A stretch of DNA of 64,000 bases from Pseudomonadota bacterium (GCA_020161575.1 JAIUNR010000006.1:1-64000), one strand, 5' to 3'. Positions 47,102 to 59,503 are shown, counted from the first letter of the stretch. Translations and numbers: made by a program. Notes: generated from the letters alone by a model not told the origin.

Positions 47102-48460
47102 CTACAGCGACTGAAGCCGGCCAAGCAACTGTATGAAGCGCGCGGTGATCCTTTCGCGGGCGACGTGTCGCCCTTCCGCGACGACGATTTTCCCACGGCG
47201 GATGACATGCAGGGCTGAACGTGCGGCCGCCGCGAAGAGATAGGCATCAAGGCGCTGATCGCCCTTCATGCCCGCAAGCCTGTCTTCATCGCCGATCACG
47301 ACGAGATCGGCCGGGGCGCCCACAGCGATCCTGCCCTCGTCGCGTGCCAGCGCCCGCGCGCCGCCCGCCAGCGCGCCCCGGTAGAGCGCGCCGCCGGTGG
47401 ACTGGCCCTCCTTGCGCGAGACGACGTTGCGCGCGCGAAGACCGAGGCGCTGCGAATATTCGAACATCCGCAACTCGCCGGCGGCGTTGATCTCGACATT
47501 GGAATCGGTGCCTACGCCCCAAGCTCCCCCATGATCGAGAAAGGCGGGTGCGTTGAAGATGCCGTCACCGAGATTGGCCTCGGTGATGGGGCAGAGTCCG
47601 GCCACCGCGCCGGATCGGGCGAGCGCGGCAGCTTCGGAATCGGTCATGTGGGTCGCGTGGATGAGGCACCAGCGCGCATCCACCTGGGCATTCGCGAGCA
47701 GCCATTCCACGGGGCGCTGGCCGGTGAAGGCGAGGCAATCCTCCACCTCCTTCACCTGCTCGGCGATATGGATATGGACCGGGCCCGTACGCCAGGTGTC
47801 GAGCAAGGCGGCAAGCTCTCCGGGCGTCACCGCGCGCAGCGAATGCGGCGCGATGCCGAGCATCGCATCGGGCAGGGGGGCGATCGCCCGCGCCGCGCCT
47901 TCCATCAGCCGCGCGAAGCTGTCGAGATTGTTGAGAAAACGCTTCTGGCCCTCCACCGGCGGCTGGGCACCAAATCCGCCATGCGCATAGAAAACCGGCA
48001 GCAGGGTCAGGCCGATGCCGGTCTCTTCCGCCGCTGCAGCAACGCGCACGCAATGCTCGGCGATATCCGCATAGCGGGCGCCGCCGATCGCGTGATGGAG
48101 ATAGTGGAATTCGCCGACCGAGGTGAAGCCGCCTTCGAGCATCTCCATGAAGGCCATGGCAGCGATGGTCTCGACATCATCCGCATCAAGCGCGCCGAGG
48201 AAGCGGTACATGACCTGCCGCCACGACCAGAAGCTATCCGCGCCGGGGCCGCGTGTCTCGGCGAGCCCGGCCATACCGCGCTGGAAAGTGTGGCTGTGCA
48301 GGCTGGCGAGGCCGGGGAGGGCCATCGCGCCCCGAAACGCCGCGCCCTCGGACGTGGTGTCGCACGCGATGGCGGCGATCGTACCATCCGTGACATCGAT
48401 CCGGACATTGTCGGCCCAGCCTTCCGGCAAAAGCGCGTGATCGAAAAAGAAGCGCGGCAT
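47102..48460 (-). CDS. hutF: Formimidoylglutamate deiminase
   Basis: 452 residues, ATG at 48460. Amidohydrolase fold with the metal-binding pair in LHSHTFQRGMAGLAE, EFHYLHHA, later VHIHIAEQVKEVEDC (His) and the Asp in GVGTDSNVEI. HutF converts N-formimidoylglutamate to N-formylglutamate and ammonia, the first of two steps that need HutG. This marks the five-step route. It is divergent from hutI across a 104-bp control region. Confidence 0.92.
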   Translation of the reverse strand: MPRFFFDHALLPEGWADNVRIDVTDGTIAAIACDTTSEGAAFRGAMALPGLASLHSHTFQRGMAGLAETRGPGADSFWSWRQVMYRFLGALDADDVETIAAMAFMEMLEGGFTSVGEFHYLHHAIGGARYADIAEHCVRVAAAAEETGIGLTLLPVFYAHGGFGAQPPVEGQKRFLNNLDSFARLMEGAARAIAPLPDAMLGIAPHSLRAVTPGELAALLDTWRTGPVHIHIAEQVKEVEDCLAFTGQRPVEWLLANAQVDARWCLIHATHMTDSEAAALARSGAVAGLCPITEANLGDGIFNAPAFLDHGGAWGVGTDSNVEINAAGELRMFEYSQRLGLRARNVVSRKEGQSTGGALYRGALAGGARALARDEGRIAVGAPADLVVIGDEDRLAGMKGDQRLDAYLFAAAARSALHVIRRGKIVVAEGRHVARERITARFIQLLGRLQSL

Positions 48461-48513
48461 TCAATTCTCCGGCGAAACGGCATTCGAGGCTGGACATTAC
48501 GGCAGCAATCGAA

Positions 48514-48529
48514 TTATGTATAGACAAAT
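48514..48529. promoter_or_regulatory. HutC-like operator between hutF and hutI
   Basis: The core TGTATAGACA (48517-48526) lies in the sequence TTATGTATAGACAAAT. Read on the other strand it gives TTGTCTATACA, close to the palindrome before the transporter (TTGTCTAGACAA) and to the TGTATATACA pattern of known HutC sites. It is placed to control hutFC and hutIHGUD together. Confidence 0.6.
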
Positions 48530-48564
48530 AAACGATCCGAATGGGTCATGCTATGGGAGGCAGG

Positions 48565-49779
48565 ATGCGGTTCGACACGCTTTGGCGCAATGCCCGGCTC
48601 GCGACCATGCGCGAGGGTAAGGGCGATTTCGGCCTCGCCGTGGTTGAGGATGGCGTCATCGCCGCCCGAGGCGACCGGATTGCCTATGCCGGACCGGCGG
48701 CGGATCTTCCCACGGGGGCGGATGCGGCGGAGATCATCGATTGCGAAGGGCGCTGGATCACGCCGGGGCTGGTCGATTGCCACACGCATCTGGTCTTTGG
48801 CGGCAATCGCGCGCATGAATTCGAGATGCGCCTTGCCGGCGCATCCTACGAGGAAATCGCCCGCGCGGGCGGCGGCATCCTCTCCACTGTCCGGGCGACG
48901 CGCGAGGCCAGCGAGGCGGCTTTGGTGCAATCGGCCCTGCCGCGCCTCGATCACCTCATCGCCGAAGGGGTGACAACGGTCGAGATCAAGTCCGGCTATG
49001 GGCTCGACCTCGCCACGGAGCTGCGGATGCTGCGCGCGGCGCGGGCATTGGGCGAAACGCGCCCGGTCTCCGTGACGACGACCTTTCTCGGCGCGCATGC
49101 CCTTCCGCTCGAGGCCAAGGGCGACAAGGATGCGTATATGCAGCTCGTCACCGAGACGATGCTGCCGATCGTCGCCACCGAAGGGCTGGCGGATTGCGTC
49201 GATGCCTTCTGCGAGGGCATCGCCTTCTCGCCGGAGCAGGTCGCCGCATTGTTCGCAAAGGCGCAGGCGCTTGGTCTGCCCGTGAAGCTCCATGCGGATC
49301 AGCTTTCCAATCTCGGCGGCGCGGCGTTGATCGCCCGGTTCGGCGGACTTTCGGCGGATCATGTCGAATATACCGACGAAACCGGCGCGCGTGCGATGGC
49401 CGAAGCCGGAACGGTCGCGGTGCTGCTGCCCGGCGCATTCTATACGCTGCGCGAGAAGACCGTGCCGCCGATCGCGCTTTTCCGAAAATGCGGCGTGAGG
49501 CTCGCGCTTGCGAGCGATTGCAACCCCGGCACCTCCCCGCTGACCTCGCTCCTGCTGACGATGAATATGGGCGCGACCCTGTTCCGCATGACAGTGGACG
49601 AATGCCTTGCAGGCGTGACGCGCGAAGCCGCGCGCGCGCTCGGCCTGTTGGGTGAGACCGGCACGTTGGAGCCGGGCAAATCCTGCGATCTCGCGATCTG
49701 GGACATCGAACGTCCGGCGGAGCTTGTCTACCGCATTGGATTCAACCCGCTGCACAAGCGGATCTGGAGAGGAAAATGA
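48565..49779 (+). CDS. hutI: Imidazolonepropionase
   Basis: 404 residues from the ATG at 48565, with GGGAGGC 4 bases ahead; ATGs at 48541 and 48553 are in frame but less well placed. Zinc-binding [27 protein letters not shown]-like [22 protein letters not shown] and [10 protein letters not shown] are the conserved HutI segments. It opens imidazolone-5-propionate to formiminoglutamate. hutH overlaps its stop by 4 bp. Confidence 0.95.
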   Translation: MRFDTLWRNARLATMREGKGDFGLAVVEDGVIAARGDRIAYAGPAADLPTGADAAEIIDCEGRWITPGLVDCHTHLVFGGNRAHEFEMRLAGASYEEIARAGGGILSTVRATREASEAALVQSALPRLDHLIAEGVTTVEIKSGYGLDLATELRMLRAARALGETRPVSVTTTFLGAHALPLEAKGDKDAYMQLVTETMLPIVATEGLADCVDAFCEGIAFSPEQVAALFAKAQALGLPVKLHADQLSNLGGAALIARFGGLSADHVEYTDETGARAMAEAGTVAVLLPGAFYTLREKTVPPIALFRKCGVRLALASDCNPGTSPLTSLLLTMNMGATLFRMTVDECLAGVTREAARALGLLGETGTLEPGKSCDLAIWDIERPAELVYRIGFNPLHKRIWRGK

Positions 49780-51311
49780 CCCTAGTTACACTGAAACCCG
49801 GCTCGGTTACGCTTGCCGAATGGCGCGCGATCTATCATGGCGCTCCCGTTTCGCTGGACCCGGCCTGCCGGCCGGGAATCGCGGCCTCCGCGGCTGCTGT
49901 CGCGGCGATCGTCGCGAAGGGCGAGCCAGTCTACGGGATCAATACCGGCTTCGGCAAGCTCGCCAGCGTGAAGATCGACGCCGAGGATCTTGAGACGCTC
50001 CAGCGCAATATCGTGCTTTCTCACGCGGCCGGCACCGGCGCGGCCATGCCGGAGCCCATTGCGCGGCTGATGATGGCGCTGAAGCTTGCCAGCCTCGCGC
50101 AGGGGGCATCCGGCGTGAAGCCGGAAACGATCGATCTCCTGCTCGCGCTCATCCAGAAGGACCTCATTCCCTTCGTACCGGCGCAGGGGTCGGTGGGTGC
50201 CTCGGGCGATCTCGCGCCGCTTTCGCACATGACCGCCGCGATGATCGGCACCGGCTACTTCTTCGTGAAGGGCGCGAAGGTGGAAGCCGGAAAGGCGCTC
50301 GCCGAAGCGGGGTTGAAGCCGCTCGTGCTCGGCGCGAAAGAGGGGCTTGCCCTGCTCAACGGCACGCAGTTCTCGACGGCGAACGCGCTGGCCGGGCTGT
50401 TCGAGGCGGAAAACGCCTTTCACTCGGCGCTCGTCACCGGCGCGCTCTCGACCGATGCCGCGCGCGGCTCGGACACGCCGTTCGATCCGCGTATCCATGC
50501 CTTACGCAAGCATCGCGGCCAGATCGAGACGGCAAAGGCCCTGCGCGACCTCATGGCCGGTTCGGCGATCCGCGCGTCGCATCTCGTGGGCGACGAGCGC
50601 GTGCAGGACCCCTATTGCCTGCGCTGCCAGCCGCAGGTGATGGGCGCGGCGCTCGACGTGCTCCGGCAGGCGGCGGCGACGCTCGAGACGGAGGCCAATG
50701 GCGTCTCTGACAATCCGCTGATCTTTGCCGATAAGGGCGAAGCCCTGTCCGGCGGCAATTTCCATGCCGAGCCGGTCGCCTTCGCCGCCGACATGATCGC
50801 GCTGGCCCTGTGCGAGATCGGCTCGATCGCCGAGCGCCGCATCGCGATGCTGGTCGATCCCGCGCTCTCGGGCATGCCGGCCTTCCTCACGCCGAAGCCC
50901 GGGCTCAATTCCGGCTTCATGATCCCGCAGGTCACGGCGGCGGCCTTGGTCTCCGAGAACAAGCAGATGGCGTATCCCGCCTCGGTCGATTCCATTCCCA
51001 CCTCCGCCAATCAGGAGGATCATGTCTCGATGGCGGCGCATGGCGCACGGCGTCTGGCCGCGATGGCCGCGAATGTGCGCGCGGTGCTGGGGATCGAGCT
51101 TCTGGCTGGCGCGCAGGGCTGCGATTTCCACCAGCCGCTGAAGTCGAGCCCCGCGCTCGAGGCCGTGCGTGCCGCCTTGCGCAAGCACGTGCCGACCCTC
51201 GACCATGATCGGCATTTCTACCCGGATATGGAGGCCGCGAACGCGCTTGTCGCCTCCGGCGCGCTGGTGAGCGCCGCGAAATCCGTCGCACTTCCGAGAA
51301 TCAGCGGGTAA
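49776..51311 (+). CDS. hutH: Histidine ammonia-lyase
   Basis: 511 residues, ATG at 49776. The tripeptide that forms the MIO group is A142-S143-G144 in [25 protein letters not shown], and [17 protein letters not shown] near the C-terminus, are also conserved. It removes ammonia from histidine to give urocanate, the HutC inducer. Cytoplasmic homotetramer. Confidence 0.96.
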   Translation: MTLVTLKPGSVTLAEWRAIYHGAPVSLDPACRPGIAASAAAVAAIVAKGEPVYGINTGFGKLASVKIDAEDLETLQRNIVLSHAAGTGAAMPEPIARLMMALKLASLAQGASGVKPETIDLLLALIQKDLIPFVPAQGSVGASGDLAPLSHMTAAMIGTGYFFVKGAKVEAGKALAEAGLKPLVLGAKEGLALLNGTQFSTANALAGLFEAENAFHSALVTGALSTDAARGSDTPFDPRIHALRKHRGQIETAKALRDLMAGSAIRASHLVGDERVQDPYCLRCQPQVMGAALDVLRQAAATLETEANGVSDNPLIFADKGEALSGGNFHAEPVAFAADMIALALCEIGSIAERRIAMLVDPALSGMPAFLTPKPGLNSGFMIPQVTAAALVSENKQMAYPASVDSIPTSANQEDHVSMAAHGARRLAAMAANVRAVLGIELLAGAQGCDFHQPLKSSPALEAVRAALRKHVPTLDHDRHFYPDMEAANALVASGALVSAAKSVALPRISG

Positions 51312-51318
51312 TCGCGCG

Positions 51319-52146
51319 ATGAATGGTCAACCCGAATGGCTGGAAACAAGGCGGGGCAGCGCGCCTCTCCTTGTCTCGCTGCCGCATACCGGCACCGAGT
51401 TTCCGGAGGGGATGCTGGCGGATTTTGTTTCGCCCTGGCTCGCGCGCAAGGATTGCGACTGGTGGATCGAGAAGCTCTACGATTTCGCCGCCGGGCTCGA
51501 CGCGACGATCATCCGCACTGGGCTGTCGCGTTCGGTGATCGACGTCAACCGCGACCCCTCCGGTATCTCGCTCTATCCGGGGCAGGCAACGACAGAGCTT
51601 TGCCCGACAACCACCTTCGACGGTGAAGATCTCTATCTTCCCGGCAAGGCGCCGGACGAAGCCGAGATCACGCGCCGCAGGGCGCTCTATTTCGAGCCCT
51701 ATCACGGGGCGATCCGTGCCGAGATTGCGCGGCTGCGTGCCGAGCATCCGAGGATCGTGCTCTATGATTGCCACTCGATCCGCTCGGTGATCCCCAGGCT
51801 TTTCGAGGGGGAACTGCCGAATTTCAATATCGGCACCAATTCCGGCGCCGCCTGTGATCCGAGGCTTGCCGCAGACATCGAAAAGCTCTGCGATGCCTCG
51901 GGCATGACCCGCGTGACCAATGGCCGTTTCAAGGGCGGCTATATCACACGCGGCCATGGCAAGCCTGACGAGGGCGTCCACGCGGTGCAGATGGAACTCG
52001 CCTGCCGGGGCTACATGCACGAGAAACCCGGCCCGGTTTCGCCCGCCGATTGGCCCGCGCCCTACGATCCGGCTTTCGCCACGCCCATCCGCGCGACGCT
52101 GCAATCCGTTCTGAATACCTGTCTCGATTTTGCCAAATTCGCCTGA
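51319..52146 (+). CDS. hutG: N-formylglutamate deformylase
   Basis: 275 residues, ATG at 51319, 7 bp after hutH. Metal-site pattern [15 protein letters not shown] at the start, [23 protein letters not shown] and, at the end, [13 protein letters not shown], as in the FGase family. It splits N-formylglutamate to glutamate and formate, the last step after HutF. Stop at 52146, 10 bp before hutU. Confidence 0.93.
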   Translation: MNGQPEWLETRRGSAPLLVSLPHTGTEFPEGMLADFVSPWLARKDCDWWIEKLYDFAAGLDATIIRTGLSRSVIDVNRDPSGISLYPGQATTELCPTTTFDGEDLYLPGKAPDEAEITRRRALYFEPYHGAIRAEIARLRAEHPRIVLYDCHSIRSVIPRLFEGELPNFNIGTNSGAACDPRLAADIEKLCDASGMTRVTNGRFKGGYITRGHGKPDEGVHAVQMELACRGYMHEKPGPVSPADWPAPYDPAFATPIRATLQSVLNTCLDFAKFA

Positions 52147-52156
52147 GGAAAAAGAA

Positions 52157-53818
<1,662 letters not shown>

Positions 53819-53884
53819 TCGCGCCTTCAAACGAAATGGCTCCGGTTCGCGTGAAGAAGACGCGTTTTTATAAAAGGATATAAG

Positions 53885-54469
53885 ATGCGTTTCCTGCCGA
53901 AATCGGGCTATCGCCGCAGCCCCTGGAAGAATGGCGGCGGCGAAACCGTGGAGATGCTGGCCTCGCCCGAAGGGGCGGGGCTGGACAGTTTCGATTGGCG
54001 CATTTCCTCCGCGCATGTCGCCAGCGCGGGTCCCTTCTCCCATTTTCCCGGCGTGGACCGCACGCTTTCGGTTCTGGGCAGGGGCCGTCTCGTGCTCGCC
54101 TTCGAGGGGCGGAGCGCGGTGACGCTCGACGAGGCCTCGGCGCCTTATGTCTTTCCGGGCGATGCCGCCGTTTCCGGTCTCATCCCGGATGGGCCGATCG
54201 ACGATTTCAACGTGATGACCCGGCGCGGCCAGGCGCGTCACCATGTCCAGCAGCTTCATCTCGCCGGTGAACGCGAGATGCCTGTGAACGCGGATCACGT
54301 CTTCCTTCATGCCAGGATGGCAGGGCTGCGCGTGCGTCAGGGCGAGGAGGAAATGGTGCTGGAGGCCGGCGATTCCGTGCTGATCAGTCGCGCGGCGGGG
54401 GCGGTCTTCACTCTGGAGGCCGGGCATCCCGGTACTGTCCTTCTGGCCGATCTGTGGTCGGAGCGATAG
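53885..54469 (+). CDS. hutD: HutD family protein
   Basis: 194 residues, ATG at 53885 with AAAGGATAT ahead, 66 bp after hutU. Cupin-like double beta barrel, opening YRRSPWKNGGGETVE and DFDWRISSAHVASAGPFSHFPGVDRT (as WRISSAHVASAGPFSHFPG), the HutD hallmarks. Pseudomonas HutD is thought to set an upper limit on hut activity, perhaps by binding formylglutamate or urocanate. It ends the hut operon. Confidence 0.9.
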   Translation: MRFLPKSGYRRSPWKNGGGETVEMLASPEGAGLDSFDWRISSAHVASAGPFSHFPGVDRTLSVLGRGRLVLAFEGRSAVTLDEASAPYVFPGDAAVSGLIPDGPIDDFNVMTRRGQARHHVQQLHLAGEREMPVNADHVFLHARMAGLRVRQGEEEMVLEAGDSVLISRAAGAVFTLEAGHPGTVLLADLWSER

Positions 54470-54654
54470 GGTGTCATCAAGCTGTCGTACTTCGTCGGGC
54501 ACGCCGTGTTGCGCTGCATGATTGCCGGATCGCTAATCCATCGTTAGCTTCCGCAACGGTTTGGCGCGCCAGGTGACCGGAACGGAAAGATCGCGCGCAA
54601 CAGCGGGGGGAATGTGACGATAGCCGAACAGCAATATCCGGTCTGGCTGTTTTC

Positions 54655-55800
54655 GTGAAAACGAGGGCGTGGGCGACTTTCGGCGCGGCCCGGCGCCGGC
54701 ATGCATTTCTGGCGCTGGCCGGCACGTTCTTCGGCGGCAGGTCGATGCTGCTCGCCCTGTTTCTCACCGGCACCGTTTGTGTCCTTATGCTCGTGGTCCT
54801 CGGCGCGCAGGTGGCGATGAACACATGGCACCGCAGTTTCTTCGACGCGCTTGAATTCCGCGACCGCGCCCGGCTTTGGTCGGCCATCCTGCTGCTGCCC
54901 GCCCTCGTGCTCTGGCATACGCTTTCCGCGACCGGGCTGGTGATCGTGCGGATGCTGCTTCAGTTGCGCTGGCGCGAATGGGTGACGGAGCGGCTCATGT
55001 CGCACTGGATGGCGCGTTCGCGCTATGCGCGTCTCGGCAAGACCCTTCATGATCCGGGCGCGCCGGAATTCCGCATCGCAGAGGATACGCGCCTTGCGAT
55101 CGATCCGCTGGTCGAGCTGACGCTCGGCTTCGTGACCGCGCTGATTTCGGCCATCACCTTCGCCGCGATCCTCTGGCGCGTGGCGGGCTCGATCACCCTC
55201 GAACTGGCGGGAATGCGGTTCGTTGTGCCGGCTTACATGGCGGTGGGCGCCGTGATCTACGCGGCAATCGTTTCGGCTTTCGTGCTGCTGATCGGTAAGC
55301 CGCTCGTGGCGCGCATCGCCTATAAAAACGAGCGCGAGGCGGTCTTCCGCGCGGAGATGACGCGCCTGCGCGACAATGCCGCCCGGCAGGGCGGCGGGGA
55401 CGGGCTCCAGCGCGCGGCCGTGCGTTTCCGTTTCCGGGAGGTTGTCGATGCGTGGCTGGCGATCATCCGGCGGCAGGGGCTTGTCGGGATCGTGCTCAAC
55501 ACGAACGGCGCGCTCTTTCCCATCCTGCCCGTGCTGCTGGTGGCGCCGAAATATCTTTCCGGCGCGCTCACGCTCGGCGCGGTGATGCAGGTTGTCGCCG
55601 CCTTCACGGCGGTTCAGGCGGCTTTGATCTGGTTCGTCGACAATTTCACGCGCATCGCGGAATGGTATGCGTCGGTGGTGCGCGTCGATGCCCTGATCGG
55701 CGCGCTCGAAGCGCTGGACGAGGAGAGTGATGCCGCGAAAACGCCGGCGGAAGGGTTTTCCGTCGGTGGAAAGGTCATCCCGGTGCGCCCGGCAGAGTAA
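54655..55800 (+). CDS. SbmA/BacA-like membrane protein
   Basis: 381 residues from a GTG at 54655. About six membrane spans (for example FLTGTVCVLMLVVLGA, SAILLLPALVLWHTL, FVVPAYMAVGAVIY) and the family features WREWVTERLMSHWM, AYKNEREAVFRAEMTRLRDNA (as NEREAVFRAEMTRLRDNA). It has no ATPase domain, unlike the related YddA-type exporters, so it fits the SbmA/BacA peptide-uptake class. Ends 7 bp from the convergent matB gene. The 185 bp before it, after hutD, holds no other gene. Confidence 0.75.
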   Translation: MKTRAWATFGAARRRHAFLALAGTFFGGRSMLLALFLTGTVCVLMLVVLGAQVAMNTWHRSFFDALEFRDRARLWSAILLLPALVLWHTLSATGLVIVRMLLQLRWREWVTERLMSHWMARSRYARLGKTLHDPGAPEFRIAEDTRLAIDPLVELTLGFVTALISAITFAAILWRVAGSITLELAGMRFVVPAYMAVGAVIYAAIVSAFVLLIGKPLVARIAYKNEREAVFRAEMTRLRDNAARQGGGDGLQRAAVRFRFREVVDAWLAIIRRQGLVGIVLNTNGALFPILPVLLVAPKYLSGALTLGAVMQVVAAFTAVQAALIWFVDNFTRIAEWYASVVRVDALIGALEALDEESDAAKTPAEGFSVGGKVIPVRPAE

Positions 55801-55806
55801 GCGGCG

Positions 55807-57336
55807 TCACGCGCTGTACAGGTCGCGATAGGTCTCCCGCAGCACGTTCTTCTGGACCTTGCCCATGCTGTTGCGCGGAAGTTCGGGCACCACGATCACG
55901 CGCTTGGGGAGCTTGAATTTCGCCAGCCGCCCCTCGATGGCGCTCAGGATATCCGCTTCACGGATCGCCGCCCCCTTCGCCGCGACGACGATCGCGGTGA
56001 CGCCTTCGCCGAAATCGCGGTGCGGCAGGCCGATCACCGCGCTTTCCTCGATGCCGGGCAGGGCATCGATCTCGCCCTCGATTTCCTTCGGATAGACATT
56101 GTATCCGCCGGTGATCACGAGATCCTTGCCGCGCCCGAGAATATGGACATAGCCGGCGTCATCGATCTTGCCGAGATCGCCTGTGATGAAAAACCCGTCC
56201 GGGCGGAACTCGGCGGCGGTCTTTTCCGGGTTGCGCCAGTAGCCCTTGAAGACATTCGGCCCCCTGACCTCAATCATCCCGATTTCGCCGGCGGCGAGCG
56301 GGGAGGCGGTTTCCGCTTCCGTGATGCGTAGCTGCGTGCCGGGCAGGGGGAACCCCACCGTGCCGGCGATCCGCGCGCCGACATAGGGATTGGAGGTGTT
56401 CATGTTGGTTTCGGTCATGCCGTAGCGCTCAAGGATGGCATGGCCGGTGCGGGCCTCGAAAGCCCTGTGCGTCTCGGCGAGCAGCGGGGCGGAGCCGGAG
56501 ATGAAAAGCCGCATACGGGCGGTTTGCTCGCGCGTCAGGCCGGGCTGGTCGAGAAGGCGGGTGTAGAAGGTCGGCACGCCCATGAGCGTGGTGGCATCCT
56601 GCATGAGCGCGAGCGCCTCGGCGGGATCGAATTTCGCGCGGAAATGCATCGATGCGCCGGCGAAGAGAACCACGTTGGTCGCGACGAAAAGCCCGTGGGT
56701 GTGGAAGATCGGCAGCGCGTGGATCAGCACGTCCTGGCCGGTAAAGCGCCATTCCTTCACGAGCACGCGCGCGTTGGAGGCGAGATTCTCGTGGCTGAGC
56801 ATCGCGCCTTTCGAGCGCCCGGTGGTGCCGGAGGTGTAGAGAATGGCGGCGAGATCGTCAGGGCCTCGCGCGATATCAATGAAGGAGGGCTGCACCGCGC
56901 CCGCCTTCGCGGCGAGGCTGCCATCGCCGGTGGTGCCGAGGGTTTCCAGCCGCGCGCCCGCTCCGGCGGCGACAGGTGCCAGCGACTCGGCCTTGGCGGG
57001 ATCGCAGACGAAGAGGGCGGGTTCTGAATCGGCGAGGAAATATTCGATTTCCGCGGGTGTATAGGCGTTGTTGAGGGGGAGGAAAATGGCGCCGGCCCGC
57101 ACAGCCCCGAGATAGAGCATCAACGCCTCTATGCTCTTTTCCACCTGCACGGCCACGCGGTCGCCGGGTTTCACGCCGAGCGCGGCAAGCGCGCCGGCAT
57201 AGCCCGCGGAGAGCGCGAGAACATCGCCATAGGTGATCCGCCTGCCATCCGCCAGGCTGGCGAAGAGGCGTTCCGGCGCCGGCATGCGCGCGCGGATTTC
57301 GCCGAAAAGGTGGTTGGCGGAGCGGATTTCCGTCAT
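55807..57336 (-). CDS. matB: Malonyl-CoA synthetase
   Basis: 509 residues, ATG at 57336. AMP-forming CoA ligase: the P-loop YTSGTTGRSKGAMLSH, later ERYGMTETNMNTSNPY and TGDLGKIDDAGYVHILGRGKD, and the lysine in GKVQKNVLRE. The specific stretch ALPIFHTHGLFVATN and the SNPY site are typical of MatB over other acyl-CoA ligases. It activates malonate with ATP and CoA. The GntR gene upstream is probably its regulator. Confidence 0.85.
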   Translation of the reverse strand: MTEIRSANHLFGEIRARMPAPERLFASLADGRRITYGDVLALSAGYAGALAALGVKPGDRVAVQVEKSIEALMLYLGAVRAGAIFLPLNNAYTPAEIEYFLADSEPALFVCDPAKAESLAPVAAGAGARLETLGTTGDGSLAAKAGAVQPSFIDIARGPDDLAAILYTSGTTGRSKGAMLSHENLASNARVLVKEWRFTGQDVLIHALPIFHTHGLFVATNVVLFAGASMHFRAKFDPAEALALMQDATTLMGVPTFYTRLLDQPGLTREQTARMRLFISGSAPLLAETHRAFEARTGHAILERYGMTETNMNTSNPYVGARIAGTVGFPLPGTQLRITEAETASPLAAGEIGMIEVRGPNVFKGYWRNPEKTAAEFRPDGFFITGDLGKIDDAGYVHILGRGKDLVITGGYNVYPKEIEGEIDALPGIEESAVIGLPHRDFGEGVTAIVVAAKGAAIREADILSAIEGRLAKFKLPKRVIVVPELPRNSMGKVQKNVLRETYRDLYSA

Positions 57337-57389
57337 GGTCTGGTCCCCGGATCTGTGCCTTCCTCCGGTAGCAGAGACGGGCGGCGGCG

Positions 57390-58088
57390 TCAGCCTCTCT
57401 CGTGCTCGTCTCCGTAGGTCGCGAGGATCACCGGCTTGGAGGCGCGGGCATGGTCGCGCATCAGCCGACACAGGGTTTCGCAATCGCGGGCGCGCAAAAG
57501 CGCGACCATCCGGCGATGTTCATCGGCGGCGCGCTGCCATTGCGTCGAGGTTCGCCCCGCGCTGTAGCGCATATGCTGGATCCGCACGGTGAAGGTGGCA
57601 TAGAGCGCGGTCAGCCGGCTGTTATGGGCGGCCCGCACGATGGCTTCGTGAATGCGCCAGTTGATCGCGAAGAAGCCGGCCTCGTCACGTCTGTCGAAGG
57701 TGGCCAGCATTTCATCCGTCATGGCGGCGATGGCATCGATCTCGCCCTCGCTCGCATTGCGGCAGGCGAGATCGCCGGCTGTCGCCTCGATCCCGGCGAT
57801 GACCTCCATGATCTCGTCGAGCTCGTCCTGGGAGACGGAGGTGACATGGGCACCGCGATTGGGCAGCAGCTCAAGCAGTCCCTCCGTCGCGAGGATTTTG
57901 ATCGCCTCGCGCATCGGGGTACGGGAAATGCCGAACCTTGCGCAAAGCTCGAGTTCGTTGATGTGCTGATGCGGCTTGAGTTGACCGGAACGGATGAGCT
58001 CGCGCAGCCGGTCCGCAACTTCATCGTGAAGATAGCGCCGCTGAATGCCCACTTCGGTATTACCAGTCATCATGCCCATTCTATTCAT
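57390..58088 (-). CDS. GntR-family regulator, FCD domain (MatR-like)
   Basis: 232 residues, ATG at 58088 (also 58079). Winged helix with RLRELIRSGQLKPHQHINELELCARFGISRTPMREAIKILATEGLLEL (in part, ARFGISRTPMREAIKILATEG), then an all-helical FCD domain with INWRIHEAIVRAAHN and MRDHARASK containing the metal His residues. Lies 53 bp before matB in the same direction, which suggests a malonate sensor. TGTATC occurs twice in its leader (about 58101-58118). Confidence 0.8.
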   Translation of the reverse strand: MNRMGMMTGNTEVGIQRRYLHDEVADRLRELIRSGQLKPHQHINELELCARFGISRTPMREAIKILATEGLLELLPNRGAHVTSVSQDELDEIMEVIAGIEATAGDLACRNASEGEIDAIAAMTDEMLATFDRRDEAGFFAINWRIHEAIVRAAHNSRLTALYATFTVRIQHMRYSAGRTSTQWQRAADEHRRMVALLRARDCETLCRLMRDHARASKPVILATYGDEHERG

Positions 58089-58168
58089 TCATACTCGCAG
58101 TGTATCAGCGATTGTATCCGGTATCGGACTTCGCGTCCGTCATACAGATCAGAGATTGCAAAGAGTGC

Positions 58169-59410
58169 ATGATTTTGGACGCAATAAAAATAGGGAAGAA
58201 AGCAGGGGTGGTCGTCGGCGCCGGCCCCGCGGGACTTATCGCGGCGGAGAGGTTGGCGCGTGCCGGCCATCGTGTGGCTGTTTTCGAACGGATGCCGAGC
58301 GCGGGGCGCAAATTCCTGATGGCAGGCCGCGGCGGGCTTAATCTGACGCATTCCGAGGCTTTTCCAGGTTTTTTCCGGCGTTATGCGCCACGTGATGCCC
58401 GTCTTGTTGGCGCAATCGAGACTTTTTCGCCGGAAGCTTTGCGGGCTTTCGCGCATGAATTAGGACAGAAAACCTACATTGGTTCATCAGGGAGAGTTTT
58501 CCCCACCGCGATGAAGGCCTCGCCGATGCTGCGTGCCTGGCTGGCCCGACTTGATGCACTCGGCGTCACGTTTCACCTCCGCCACACCTGGCAGGGATGG
58601 GATTCAGCGGGATATCTGCGATTCGAATCACCCGAAGGAATGAAATCCGTCCATGCCGATGCGGTCCTGCTCGCCCTAGGCGGCGCGAGCTGGCCGCGCC
58701 TTGGCTCGGATGGTGGCTGGACAAGCCTGCTACCGCAGATTGGTATCGCGCCTTTCGAGCCGGCCAATGCCGGGCTGCGCATCGCCTGGTCGGAGCGGAT
58801 GCGCGAGCATGCGGGAAAACCACTCAAGCGGCTGGTCGCGCGGATCGGCGCGATCGAAGCCGAGGGTGAGGCGATCATCACCGAAAACGGGCTGGAAGGC
58901 GGGATCATCTACGCGCTCTGCCGCGCCGCGCGCCTCGCGCTCGCACGGGAGGGTAAGGCCGAGATCACCCTCGATCTCAGGCCGGATTTCCGCCCCGAAT
59001 GGATCGCGGAGAGGCTGGCCGCCGGCCGCAAGGGGGATTCGCTCTCCTCGCGGCTGCGCAAGGGCGCGGGGCTTCAGCCGCAAGCGGTGACCCTGCTGCA
59101 TGAAGCGGCGCTCAAGCAGGGGCGTCGTCTTGCCGATCTTGCGCCGGATGCGCTCGCGGCTTTGGTGCGCGCCCTGCCGCTCCGCGTTGACGGCATCATG
59201 GGGCTTGAGCGCGCTATATCGAGCGCCGGCGGCATCCGCTTCGACGAGATCGACGATCACTTCATGCTCAAGAAGATGCCCGGTGTTTTCGTCGCCGGCG
59301 AGATGCTCGATTGGGAAGCGCCTACCGGCGGGTATCTGCTTCAGGCCTGCTTCTCGACCGGCATCGCTGCGGCAGAAGGAATGAATCACTATCTGAGCGG
59401 GCAGGGCTAA
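58169..59410 (+). CDS. FAD-dependent oxidoreductase, HI0933 / PP_4765 type
   Basis: 413 residues from an ATG at 58169; the site before it is weak (AAAGAG). Dinucleotide fold VVVGAGPAGLIAAERLARAGHRVAVFER (as GAGPAGLIAAERLARAGHRV), then KFLMAGRGGLNLTHSE, LGGASWPRLGSDGGW and the end PTGGYLLQACFSTGIAA, the hallmarks of the family. The substrate is not known. Divergent from the GntR gene, with an 80-bp gap that has a CGGAC/GTCCG hairpin (58125-58139). Confidence 0.85.
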   Translation: MILDAIKIGKKAGVVVGAGPAGLIAAERLARAGHRVAVFERMPSAGRKFLMAGRGGLNLTHSEAFPGFFRRYAPRDARLVGAIETFSPEALRAFAHELGQKTYIGSSGRVFPTAMKASPMLRAWLARLDALGVTFHLRHTWQGWDSAGYLRFESPEGMKSVHADAVLLALGGASWPRLGSDGGWTSLLPQIGIAPFEPANAGLRIAWSERMREHAGKPLKRLVARIGAIEAEGEAIITENGLEGGIIYALCRAARLALAREGKAEITLDLRPDFRPEWIAERLAAGRKGDSLSSRLRKGAGLQPQAVTLLHEAALKQGRRLADLAPDALAALVRALPLRVDGIMGLERAISSAGGIRFDEIDDHFMLKKMPGVFVAGEMLDWEAPTGGYLLQACFSTGIAAAEGMNHYLSGQG

Positions 59411-59503
59411 GTCATTGGAGCGGAATTCGATCTGACTAAATCAGCGCGCCCGCTCCACGCTTTTTCGCTCGATCAACCAATGTCCACAGAAGCGGAAAAT
59501 GCG

